The position numbers were made by a program, and so were the translations under genes. Positions 9,566-17,865 of a stretch of 64,000 nt of DNA are shown in pieces; the stretch's first letter is position 1; every line of letters begins with the position of its first letter. Where the stretch lies: contig JAJJXM010000026.1 in the NCBI GenBank assembly GCA_024516155.1, positions 1-64,000 on the forward strand, written 5' to 3'. Origin of the DNA: Pyronema omphalodes (lineage: Eukaryota; Ascomycota; Pezizomycetes; Pezizales; Pyronemataceae). The notes under the pieces were generated by a model. The model made no database searches. It saw nothing but the letters and a program-made list of their open reading frames with translations, and was not told the DNA's origin.

Positions 9566-10377
9566 AAAAAAAAAAAAAAAAAAAAAATAATAATAAAAAG
9601 AAGTAGGAGGAGGACGGAGGGAGGGAGAAGCGGGAGGCGAGAGCGGAGAGAGAGACGTGGGAGAGGGGAGATGGAGGAAGCGGACGATGACGAGGAGAGA
9701 GTGGAGACGGGAGACTGGGAGAGCGGAGGCGTGGTTGTTGTGGAGAATGGAGTGTTGTGTTTTTTTTTTTTTTTTTTTTTCTTTTTGAAACGGGAATGAA
9801 AGTGAGGCGAGGAGTCAAGGGAGAGGAGAGACGCGGTGGAGACGGACGGGAGGAGCACGCATGAGGCGAGTACGAGATGGTGACGCGGAGAGAAGTGGAC
9901 GGAGTGGGACGATGGATGGCTGGCGAGCCGAGAGGGAGGAGCGTGGTGAAGGGCGAGGGGAGGGACGTAGAGTAGGGTAGTGGCACAGGGGAGAGAGGTG
10001 CGATGGGGGGGCGTTGACCCGGGGGAGTTATATCTTCTTTTCTTTTCTTTTTGCTTGTTTGTTTTTGCTTTGTGGAGGAAATAAAGGTGGAAAAACGGTT
10101 AAAAAAGGGAGGGGAAGGGTGGAGGAAATGGGGGAACGACCCGGCGAGGTGGCCTCCGAGCGTACAGGGCTCCTGGAACAGACGACGCTTGACGAACAAA
10201 AGCACAACGAGACTTGGGGGTCTACAACCCCACACCCTAACGACAAGCTCTGGGGCATACCCAGTGAGAGCTTGGCCTGACACCCGGGTTCCTTGATTTT
10301 GTATTTACTGTAGATTCCGCCATAACCTTACGGTTGGATGCGTGTATGAGTTAATAAATAAATAAATAAATAAGTAT
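9221..10377 (+). mobile_element. LINE 3' end (ORF2 C-terminus, 3' UTR, hairpin, TAAA tail)
   Basis: The end of a plus-strand LINE whose upstream part is cut by the LTR of element B. ORF2 reads from 9221 to the TAA at 9563-9565. A 24-A run follows at once, then a purine-rich 3' UTR. The 3' UTR contains the family block beginning GAGGAAATAAAGG near 10075. It finishes with CATAACCTTACGGTTG at 10322 and a (TAAA)n tail to 10377. The tail abuts LINE B on the minus strand, so this LINE landed in the region of LINE B just before its RT. Confidence 0.82.
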
Positions 10378-10384
10378 TTGAAGG

Positions 10385-11532
10385 CCCTCCAGACGTCTGG
10401 TCCTTCTGCCTGAGCTAGATATTCTTTCCACATCGCATCCTTGGCATGTCTTATCTGACGGTGATACATGTTTCGTAGGCGGCGGTAAATGGTGTGGTTA
10501 TTGTCTGAGCCTGTTGATTTCCAACTTCTTTTCGCGCGGGTCATATCCTTTCTGGCGGTGGCGACTTCCACCGTCCACCAACGTTTCGATCGGGGGGGTG
10601 ACTTGTAGTACGGGGGTGGAGGCGCGGGCTGCATCGAGGATATGTTCTCTCGCGTGGCGTGCCCAGGCGTCGAGGTTTTCGGGTGTGGGGTTGGAGGCGT
10701 ATTGACTCCACTGTGTTGTCGATGCGGAGATGGATGCTTGGAGGGTCTTGGAGAACAAGGCCCAGTCTGTTTTCCGCCAGTTGAGACGTTCCGGTGGGGG
10801 GGTATGTTCTATGTCTGGGTGCACAGTTTGGATGTCGAAGCGAATTACTTCGTGGTCCGACCTGGTGGTTAGTTCATCGTCTATGGCCCAGTTCCCTACC
10901 TCTTCCATCATGGCTGGCGAGGCCAGGGTCAAGTCGATAACAGAGGATCTAGTCCCCCGTTGGTAGTAGTGTGTCGGGGTGTCTGGGACGGAAACCAATC
11001 TCCAGTTTTCCTGTTCTATAAGGTGTACCAGTTCACTGGCACGTTTGGGTGTGCGTGTTGCGGAGTTCCATAGAGCGTGGTGAGCGTTGAGGTCACCTGT
11101 TATAACGCATCTACGTGGGAGGGAAAGGGGTGATAGGGAGCGGGGAATTGTGTAGGTTTGGGTTTCGGGGTCACGTTCATTATAAATATTGAAAAGGAAA
11201 AACGCGGGGATGAGATCTGTACCTACCTCGAGGACCTGGAGGTCCGGGTCTGTACATATGTCTGTGCGTTGTGATACTTTCAGGTAAGGGTTTGTGCGGT
11301 TGATATACGCCGCCGTCCTGTTGGAGGCTCTGTCACCGCGGGGGGGCAGGACCAATGTGAAGGCGGGGTGGGTGGTGGCGAAGGCGGGGTCGGTAGTGTT
11401 GATTTCCTGTAGCAGGATGATGTCTGCTGTTGTGCAGGCGCTGTTTAGGAGGGAGTCGAGGGCTGGGCGTTGGCGGTTCATGTTATGGGAAATTATTCGG
11501 ATTGTCGTTGCCAATGGGTTGTAATTAGACAT
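10385..11532 (-). pseudogene. LINE B ORF2, AP-endonuclease domain
   Basis: The frame starts MSNYNPLATTIRIISHN and covers the apurinic-type endonuclease that nicks target DNA. Motifs seen are ILLQEIN, the GDLNAHH block and RSDHEVIRFD. It runs to about 10590, where a G-run carries one more G than LINE D and shifts the frame. Matching residues (SKRWWTVEVATARKDMTRAK through AQAEGPDVW) continue in the next frame down to 10385. The RT is absent because of the LINE insertion at 10377. Confidence 0.87.
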
Positions 11533-11538
11533 GTTGGA

Positions 11539-12657
11539 TCATGTCGGTGTCTTTGTCTGTAGGGTTGGGTGAGGTAGAGGCGGCGGGTTGGGTTGCCTCT
11601 CTGGCTTCCTTGTGCATGCGGAGGCGAGTCGGGCATTGTTTGTGAAAGGCGGGATGGTCATGTTCGGGGATGCCAGCCTCGACGCAGTTTCTGCATTCCT
11701 ACTCAGTGTGTGAGCACGACTTACCGTTTCTCGTCGGGCATTCGGTTCAGTTGTGGTTCTCCGTGGGGTGTTCTTTTCCACAGAGGGCGCAGATCAGTCC
11801 GGGGGGTCCAGTGCAGGTTGCGTGGTGGTGGCCGTAGAGTTGGCACCGTCGACATTGAGCGGTTTTCCTCGCGGTGAAGTATTCGGTGACCCTTCGTGCT
11901 TCGAAGAGGACCAGCACCTTACGGCGTTTGAGGAGGGCCAACTCGTCGGGCGTGCGCACCGCAATTACTACACTGGAGGCCGTCTTGCCAGCACGTTTTT
12001 CTGCCGTCGTCATGTACCGCGGATTCTGGGCCAGGGTGACCGGGTTGTTGCTCCGTTCGATTTCTTCTCGGAGGAGGCGCATTCCTTCCTCAGTGTCGGG
12101 GTAGATGTCCGTGGGGATGCCGTGGACGGCGAGTTTATACCATCTTTCGTTGATGCGAGGGTTGTCGAGAGAGGGGTGTGCCGTTTGGGCAGCGCGTTGA
12201 ATTGTTTCTAAGTGTGCGGTTAGCTCTTCGGTGGTGGTAGCAGGGTTCAGTGTCAAGATGATATTTCCCGCTTGGTTTTTGCGGACCGTAGTGACTCCCA
12301 TGTGGGAGGGGGCTTTGGCCTCCAGCAGTGCTTTGTTCACTGCGAAGCCCACTTCTACTCTCGTGTGGACCGGGAGGACACTGGGGTTGGGGCAGGGCAA
12401 GATGATTTCCTGGGGGCGGGTTCGGGGGTGTCATTTGACGACGGGGCGAGTAGTGGCGGGTGTGGGGTTGGTGGGGGGGTTGGCTTTGAGGAGAGTTTTG
12501 GTCTTGGAGGGGTTCGCCCACGGCGCCGAGGGTGCGTTGGAGGGGCGGGTTGCAGTCCGGGGTGCGTCGAGGGGGATGGCGATGTTGTTGCTGCGCAAGA
12601 TTTCTTCGAGCATGTGGCATCTCGCCATCCAATGGTGTACGTCGTTGGCGATGGGCA
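11539..12657 (-). pseudogene. LINE B ORF1 (CCHC protein), 5'-truncated
   Basis: A nucleic-acid-binding ORF1 protein. It reads from NDVHHWMARCH through the conserved NERWYKLAVHGIPTD block to a zinc-knuckle region with CRRCQLYGHHHATC and CALCGKEH. Stops break it: TGA at 12431 where LINE D has CGA, TGA near 11750 where LINE D has a TGC cysteine, and TAG near 11700. It ends in the short overlap with ORF2. Confidence 0.83.
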
Positions 12658-12667
12658 TCCTGGGCTA

Positions 12668-14741
12668 GTAAAACACCACCCGGCAACGGCGACCCCCCCC
12701 CCTGCATTCTCAAGAACGAGCACCGAAACCCCCGGTTTTCTCATCGGATTCGGATTCGCAGCACTCTATTACGTTATTCTCTGAATTTTCAGGGAATTCT
12801 ACGTTGTTTTTGTTGACTTTTGTCGCAAAATCAGAGTTTTCACGAGTTTTGGCTTACCCCACCTCACGAAATGTCGCCAAAACAACGACAGAACAACGCC
12901 CGACGATCGAAACGGTCCGAAAACGCGTACAATGTTCTAGCCGACCCTCCTCATGATGGATCCAATCCTACTTTTGATGGAAGAGATGGAATAGTTGATG
13001 AAGTTGATGGAAACTTCGCTGGAAAGCCCTTCCAGAGCGTGGTCTTGGCAGGATCACCAGTTCCTTCGGCTTCAACAAAGCAGCAACAGGCGACAACTGA
13101 ACAAAGCCGGTTCAGCGACTACCGCGAGCATAATGGTATCTGCAATTAATGAGGCAGTCGCAGTTGACGACAACTATGCCACCCTAGATCAACTGTTTAT
13201 AGACAACTACGCCGAATTCACTGGAGCCAGCTTCCTGGGGATACAACAGATCCACCAGGACACACAGCGTCGCTTCAATACCCTCGATGACACCCTACGC
13301 AACAACAGCGATGAGATGCGCCACAGGTTCGACGTCATGATGACGAAATTCAACATTCTGACCGGCGAAAACACGAAGCTGCGCGCAAGCATACGACTCT
13401 ACACAGGCAGAAACAGCAGCTCTCAAGGCTGCTGTGGACGCCCTGACGAGGAAAATCGACGAACAGCAACAAGTCATTTCGGCGCCCCCCTCACCGAACC
13501 TCACGGCCTCTTCCTCAGCGATGGAAGAGATGACTATGCAACTGTCCGTCGTCCAACATGACATTCAGGATGTCCTGGACGCTGTTCGCAACCCTCCAGG
13601 CAAGAGAAAGCGAAGGGGAAGCGACCAGAACACCGAACCCACCTCACCGACAAACAGAAGACCGGTGAACCACAAACCGAGAGCGGCATCACCGGTGCGA
13701 AGCCTGATGCACTCAAAACATGCGACTACCGCCGCCCAGGACAAGCTTGATGCCCTCAAGCCTATGTCCCCCCTACCTCTCCTCGCGATCACGTCGACCG
13801 AAGCGACACCGGAACCTCACCCTGACAGTCCATCTGCTCAGGACACACCTCTACCCGACGCCCCAAGCACTGCCCCTGCTGAGACCGACGGATGGAAGAC
13901 TGTGGAGGCAAAGGCTAAACAGAGGAAGAAGCAGAAAGCGAAGGAGACGACACCTACGGCAGCGACACCCAGCAAGACCCCTAAAACAAAGAATGGTGGC
14001 CGGGGAAAGAATACCCACCAACCCAGAACGACAACCTCCTCTGCAAAGAAGACTTGGGCAGAAGTCGTCAAGAGCGGAGGCATCAACGTCCAGATTGTGC
14101 TTGGCAATGGCAATCTTGGACTGACAACACCACCGACAAGAAGGGGAGAGAGGCGAGGGGGAGCAGCGAGAAGGATGAGGAAGAAGGAAGGAGAAGGGGA
14201 GAGAGGGGAGGAGAAGAGGGGCAGGGCGGGCCCGGGTGTCTCAAAGGGCAAAGAGTCAGGAGACACCGGCGGAGGAGGGGAGAGAGGAGAGGAGAGTGGG
14301 GGCACGGGTGGCCCGCCGGCTGTTTAACTTTGCTTTGGTTTTGTTTTTGCTTTGTGGAGGAAATAAAGGAGGACAACTGGTTAAAAATGGGAGGGGAAGG
14401 GTGGAGGAAAGAGAGGACACCCGGCGCGGTGGCCTCTGTGCGAACAGGGCACTGGAACAGCAGACGCGGTCGGACAACAGGACCAACGAAGTAATAGTGG
14501 GGACAGAACCACAAAATCACAGCCTAAGGGAGGATCAGCAGACGCGCTTGGACAAGAAACCCCCGTAGTAACAGTGGGGACAGACCCCACAACCACAACG
14601 ATCAAGAGGAGGAGACTGGTAGAGGTGGAGACTGGGTTTTTGCTTTTACATTTCTTTCTTCTTCTCTTTTGTATTTATCTGTCCCTTGTCATAACCTTCG
14701 GGTTGCAAACAAGTAATGAGAGAACAAACAAGCACAACAGG
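12668..14741 (+). mobile_element. ORF1-only non-autonomous LINE-like element, copy 1
   Basis: The 5' end (AAACACCACCCGGCAACGGC then a C-tract and TGCATT) resembles the 5' ends of LINEs C and D. The interior encodes a single coiled-coil basic protein. The 3' part (GAGGAAATAAAGGAGG at 14357, then the ACAGGGCACTGGAACAG block, then CATAACCTTCGGGTTG at 14690, then an ACAAACAAG tail) is the 3' UTR of the LINE D group. There is no endonuclease, RT or RNase H. A second copy in inverted orientation lies at 15877-17865. No target duplication was found; the left flank is LINE B, the right flank a gypsy LTR. Confidence 0.78.
12820..14327 (+). pseudogene. Coiled-coil ORF1-like protein of copy 1 (frameshifted)
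   Basis: It starts MSQNQSFHEFWLTPPHEM, as does copy 2. The reading passes through three frames: 12820 to about 13115, then to about 13385, then to 14327. Aligned to copy 2 it gives one protein of about 500 residues. Residues about 110-215 form a heptad coiled coil (LGIQQIHQDTQRRF onward). A GKRKRRGSD basic patch looks like a nuclear signal. KTWAEVVKSGG near residue 400 resembles the motif before the RNA-binding part of LINE ORF1 proteins. The tail is Arg/Gly/Glu-rich. No CCHC knuckle is present. Function is inferred as RNA binding and self-association only. Confidence 0.65.
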
Positions 14742-15146
14742 CGGCCGGCACACTAGACAAGGACAGGGACAAGGACAAGAATGACGTGAGACTCGAGATG
14801 AGGAATCTTATTAAAGGACAAGGGAAAGACACAAGACGTTCGATGGAGAACTCAACGACGGGGAGGCAAGCCTCCTTATGTACAAAGGGCGGCCAGCACT
14901 CTTGCTGGGCCGTCATCCAACATCGCTACATGAACAGCTTCCGTTCTCCATCATTTCACCTGCGACGCCACAGCTCTCCAGCTCGTGGTACGTCATCCAT
15001 CATCAGTCAGTCCATCATCAACAATGGCACGGCACACACAACAACACAACACAACACGGCAAGACAACGGCACGACGTCAACAACAACAACGACAACACA
15101 ATGGTGACGCAACAACACAACGGCTCGTCAGCCGTGTGCCGTGACA
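14742..15146 (-). repeat. 3' LTR of gypsy G3, truncated
   Basis: On the minus strand it starts TGTCACGGCACACGGC and is rich in CAACAA/GTTGTT words. It matches the solo LTR at 44297-44714 over about 400 bp, including GGCAAGCCTCCT and CTCTTGCTGGGCCGTC. It stops where the tail of the ORF1-only element begins. The boundary is uncertain by a few bases (14733-14742). Confidence 0.85.
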
Positions 15147-15157
15147 GTACCCCCCCG
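15147..15157 (-). other. Polypurine tract of gypsy G3
   Basis: The minus strand reads ACGGGGGGGTAC directly before the LTR start TGTCAC, between the pol stop codon (15158-15160) and the LTR. A G-run at this place is the normal plus-strand primer for Ty3/gypsy elements. Confidence 0.7.
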
Positions 15158-15876
15158 TTAGGCTCGAGTTCCTACCAGAGGAGAAGGCTTGTCTGGGTAT
15201 AGTTGATGGAATCTCTCAGCGGCATCGGTGTCTGATAGGTTCGTTTTCGGTTCCCAGGTAGGAGAGTCATGGCCGGTCCACTTGACGAGGTACTGTAGGT
15301 TCCCTCTTGACCAACGGCTATCCAGAATGTCATCGACAAACCATTCTTCTTCGCCATCTACTACTACCGGTAGGGGCGGTGGGATAATCTGGCCAGGGAG
15401 GGGGTCCGAAGGGGCTGGGTTTAGTAGGGATACGGGGAAGGTCCTGTGATGTTTCATTGTCTGCGATATATCCAACTCGTAGGCGTGGGATCCAATGGGC
15501 CGGACCACGGTGAAGGGGCCGAGGTGTTTGTTTTCTAATCTTCTTGAGGGGCGGCGGGTTCTGAGATTGCGGCCGTTCAGCCATACCAGGTCTCCTGGTT
15601 TGAAGACCGGCATGGGGAGTCGGGAATTGTCAGCGGCCTCCACGTGGCGGGCTTGGGCGTATTTCATTTCAGAGTGTAGGACGTCATGGCTGTGTGACAT
15701 CCTTTCCGCTACCTCGTGTGCTTTCACTTCTGCAGGATTGTCTGTCCTGATTCCCAATTCGAAGGAGCATTTGGGCTGTCGGCCGTATACGGCTTAGAAC
15801 GGGGACAGTGACGTCGTATCTGATACTTGATTATTTGCGGCAAACTTTGCCAATGGTAAAACATTCTTCCGGTCGT
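15158..15876 (-). pseudogene. pol: gypsy G3 pol C-terminus with complete chromodomain
   Basis: The integrase C-terminal half starts at VLPLAKFAANNQVSDTT, has a stop at SPF*AVYGRQPK near 15795, then is open for 199 codons to 15158. It includes the GPF/Y module (LGPFTVVRPIGSHAYELD) and PVSLLNPAP. A chromodomain (EEWFVDDILDSR, then YLVKWTGHDSPTWEP, then AAERFHQLYP) ends the protein. Chromodomains of this class bind histone marks and steer integration. The acidic/aromatic pattern (W/F, W, W) of a working fold is kept. Confidence 0.88.
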
Positions 15877-17865
15877 CTTGTTTGTTTGTTTGTTCTCTCA
15901 TTACTTGTTTGCAACCCGAAGGTTATGACAAGGGACAGATAAATACAAAAGAGAAGAAGAAAGAAATGTAAAAGCAAAAACCCAGTCTCCACCTCTACCA
16001 GTCTCCTCCTCTTGATTGTTGTGGTTGTGGGGTCTGTCCCCACTGTTACTACGGGGGTTTCTTGTCCAAGCGCGTCTGCTGTTCCAGTGCCCTGCTTGCA
16101 CAGAGGCCGCCTCGCCGGGCTCCTCCCTTTCCTCCTCCCTTCCCCTCCCATTTTTAACCATTTTTCCTCCTTTATTTCCTCCACAAAGCAAAAACGAAAC
16201 CAAAGCAAAGTTAAACAGCCGCCGGGCCACCCGTGCCCCCACTCTCCTCTCCTCTCTCACCTCCTCCGCCGGTGTCTCCTGACCCTTTGCCCTTTGAGAC
16301 ACCCGGGCCCGCCCTGCCCCTCTTCTCCTCCCCTCTCTCCCCTTCTCCTTCCTTCTTCCTCAGCCTTCTCACTGCTCCCCCTCGCCTCTCTCCCCTTCTT
16401 GTCGGTGGTGTTGTCAGTCCAAGATTGCCATTCCCAAGCACAATCTGGACGTTGATGCCTCCGCTCTTGACGACTTCTGCCCAAGTCTTCTTTGCAGAGG
16501 AGGTTGTCGTTCTGGGTTGGTGGGTATTCTTTCCCCGGCCACCATTCTTTGTTGTAGGGGTCTTGCTGGGTGTCGCTGCCGTAGGTGTCGTCTCCTTCGC
16601 TTTCTGCTTCTTCCTCTGTGTAGCCTTTGCCTCCACAGTCTTCCATCCGTCGGTCTCAGCAGGGGCAGTGCTTGGGGCGTCGGGGAGAGGTGTGTCCTGA
16701 GCAGATGGACTGTCAGGGTGTGGTTCCGGTGTCGCTTCGGTCGACGTGATCGCGAGGAGAGGTAGGGGGGACATAGGCTTGAGGGCATCAAGCTTGTCCT
16801 GGGCGGCGGTAGTCGCATGTTTCGAGTGCATCAGGCTTCGCACCGGTGATGCCGCTCTCGGTTTGTGGTTCACCGGTCTTCTGTTTCTCGGTGAGGTGGG
16901 TTCGGTGTTCTGGTCGCTTCCCCTTCACTTTCTCTTGCCAGGAGGGTTGCGAACAGCGTCCAGGACATCCTGAATGTCATGTTGGACCACGGACAGTTGC
17001 ATAGTCATCTCTTCCATCGCTGAGGAAGAGGCCGTGAGGTTCGGTGAGGGGGGCGCCGAAATGACTTGTTGCTGTTCGTCGATTTTCTTCGTCAGGGCGT
17101 CCACAGCAGCCTTGAGAGCTGCTGTTTCTGCCTGTGTAGAGTCGTATGCTGCGCGCAGCTTCGTGTTTTCGCCGAGCAGATCGTTGAGTTTGGTCATCAT
17201 GACGTCGAATCTGCTGTGTATCGCATCGCTGTTGTTGCGTATGGATTCATCGAGGGTATTGAAGCGTCGCTGTGTGTCCTGATGGATCTGTTGTATCCCC
17301 AGGAAGCTGGTTCCAGTGACTTCGGGGTAGCTGTTATAAAACAGTTGCTCAAGGGAGGCATAATTGTCATCAACCAGGGCTGCCTGATTAATGGCAGATA
17401 CAATATTGCGACGGGATGTACTGAACCGGCTTTGGTCAGTTGTCGCTTGTTGCTGGTGTGTTGAAGCCGAAGGAACTGGTGATCCTGCCAAGACCACGCT
17501 CTGGAAGGGTTTTCCAGCGAAGTTTCCATCAACTTCATCAACTTTTCCATCTCTTCCATCGAAAGTAGGATGAGATCCATCATGAGGAAGGTGGGCTAGA
17601 ACATTATACGCGTTTCCGGACCGTTTCGATCGTTGGGCGTTGTTCTGTCGTTGTTTTGGCGACATTTCGTGAGGTGGGGTAAGCCAAAACTCGTGAAAAC
17701 TCTGATTTTGCGACAAAAGTCAACAAAAACAACGTAGAATTCCCTGAAAATTCAGAGAATAACGTAACAGAGTGCTGCGAATCCGAATCCGATGAGAAAA
17801 CCGGGGGTTTCGGTGCTCGTTGTTGAGAATGCAGGGGGGGGGTCGCCGTTGCCGTGTGGTGTTTA
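15877..17865 (-). mobile_element. ORF1-only non-autonomous LINE-like element, copy 2
   Basis: The inverted partner of 12668-14741, very similar over its whole length. The 5' end is at about 17865 (AAACACCACACGGCAACGGC, then a C-tract and TGCATT). The 3' end is at 15877 with AACCTTCGGGTTG and a (CAAA)n tail. Compared with copy 1 it lacks a segment of about 75 bp in the 3' UTR. Its 5' flank is LINE C cut at the RT start; its 3' flank is gypsy G3 integrase. No matching duplication is seen, so deletion or rearrangement went with the insertion. Confidence 0.78.
16211..17716 (-). pseudogene. Coiled-coil ORF1-like protein of copy 2 (one nonsense codon)
   Basis: A single frame of about 501 codons, interrupted only by TGA at 16925-16927 where copy 1 has CGA. 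Restored by comparison it shows how the family protein is built: MSQNQSFHEFWLTPPHEM start, a coiled coil over about residues 110-215 (LRAAYDSTQAETAALKAAVD among its heptads), a Ser/Thr/Pro-rich middle, KTWAEVVKSGG, and a basic Arg/Gly tail. This is the better copy for defining the family. No catalytic domain or zinc knuckle is visible. Confidence 0.72.

Larger units (their letters stand above)
10378..12657 (-). mobile_element. LINE B, interior fragment (ORF1 C-terminal part plus ORF2 endonuclease part)
   Basis: A minus-strand LINE closely related to LINE D. The right edge at 12657 is where similarity to LINE D ORF1 stops and the ORF1-only element begins. The left edge at 10378 is the TAAA tail of the plus-strand LINE. 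It therefore lacks its 5' UTR, ORF1 start, RT, RNase H and 3' UTR. The ORF1/ORF2 junction has the same short overlap arrangement as LINEs C and D. Confidence 0.85.
14742..15876 (-). mobile_element. Ty3/gypsy G3 3' fragment (integrase end, chromodomain, PPT, 3' LTR)
   Basis: A minus-strand gypsy remnant trapped between the two inverted ORF1-only copies. It holds the end of pol (about 15150-15876), a polypurine tract and most of a 3' LTR (14742-15146). The LTR family is defined by the complete solo copy at 44182-44714 (533 bp); about 115 bp of its 3' end is missing here. Everything upstream of the integrase C-terminal half is gone. Confidence 0.85.

Noticed and set aside
9564..9587. The 24-A run as a LINE poly(A) tail
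   Set aside because: The 3' UTR blocks and terminal hairpin of the same family continue to 10377, where the real tail (TAAA)n lies. LINE J also has an A-rich run right after its ORF2, so this is an internal tract.
9555..10283. 242-codon minus-strand frame over the LINE 3' UTR
   Set aside because: Ser/Pro-rich shadow of a purine-rich UTR, ending in poly-Phe from the A-run. No homologous frame is kept in the other 3' UTR copies.
12668..17865. Simple target duplication for the ORF1-only copies
   Set aside because: The flanks (LINE B and G3 LTR; G3 pol and LINE C) do not match each other, so no duplication can be claimed.
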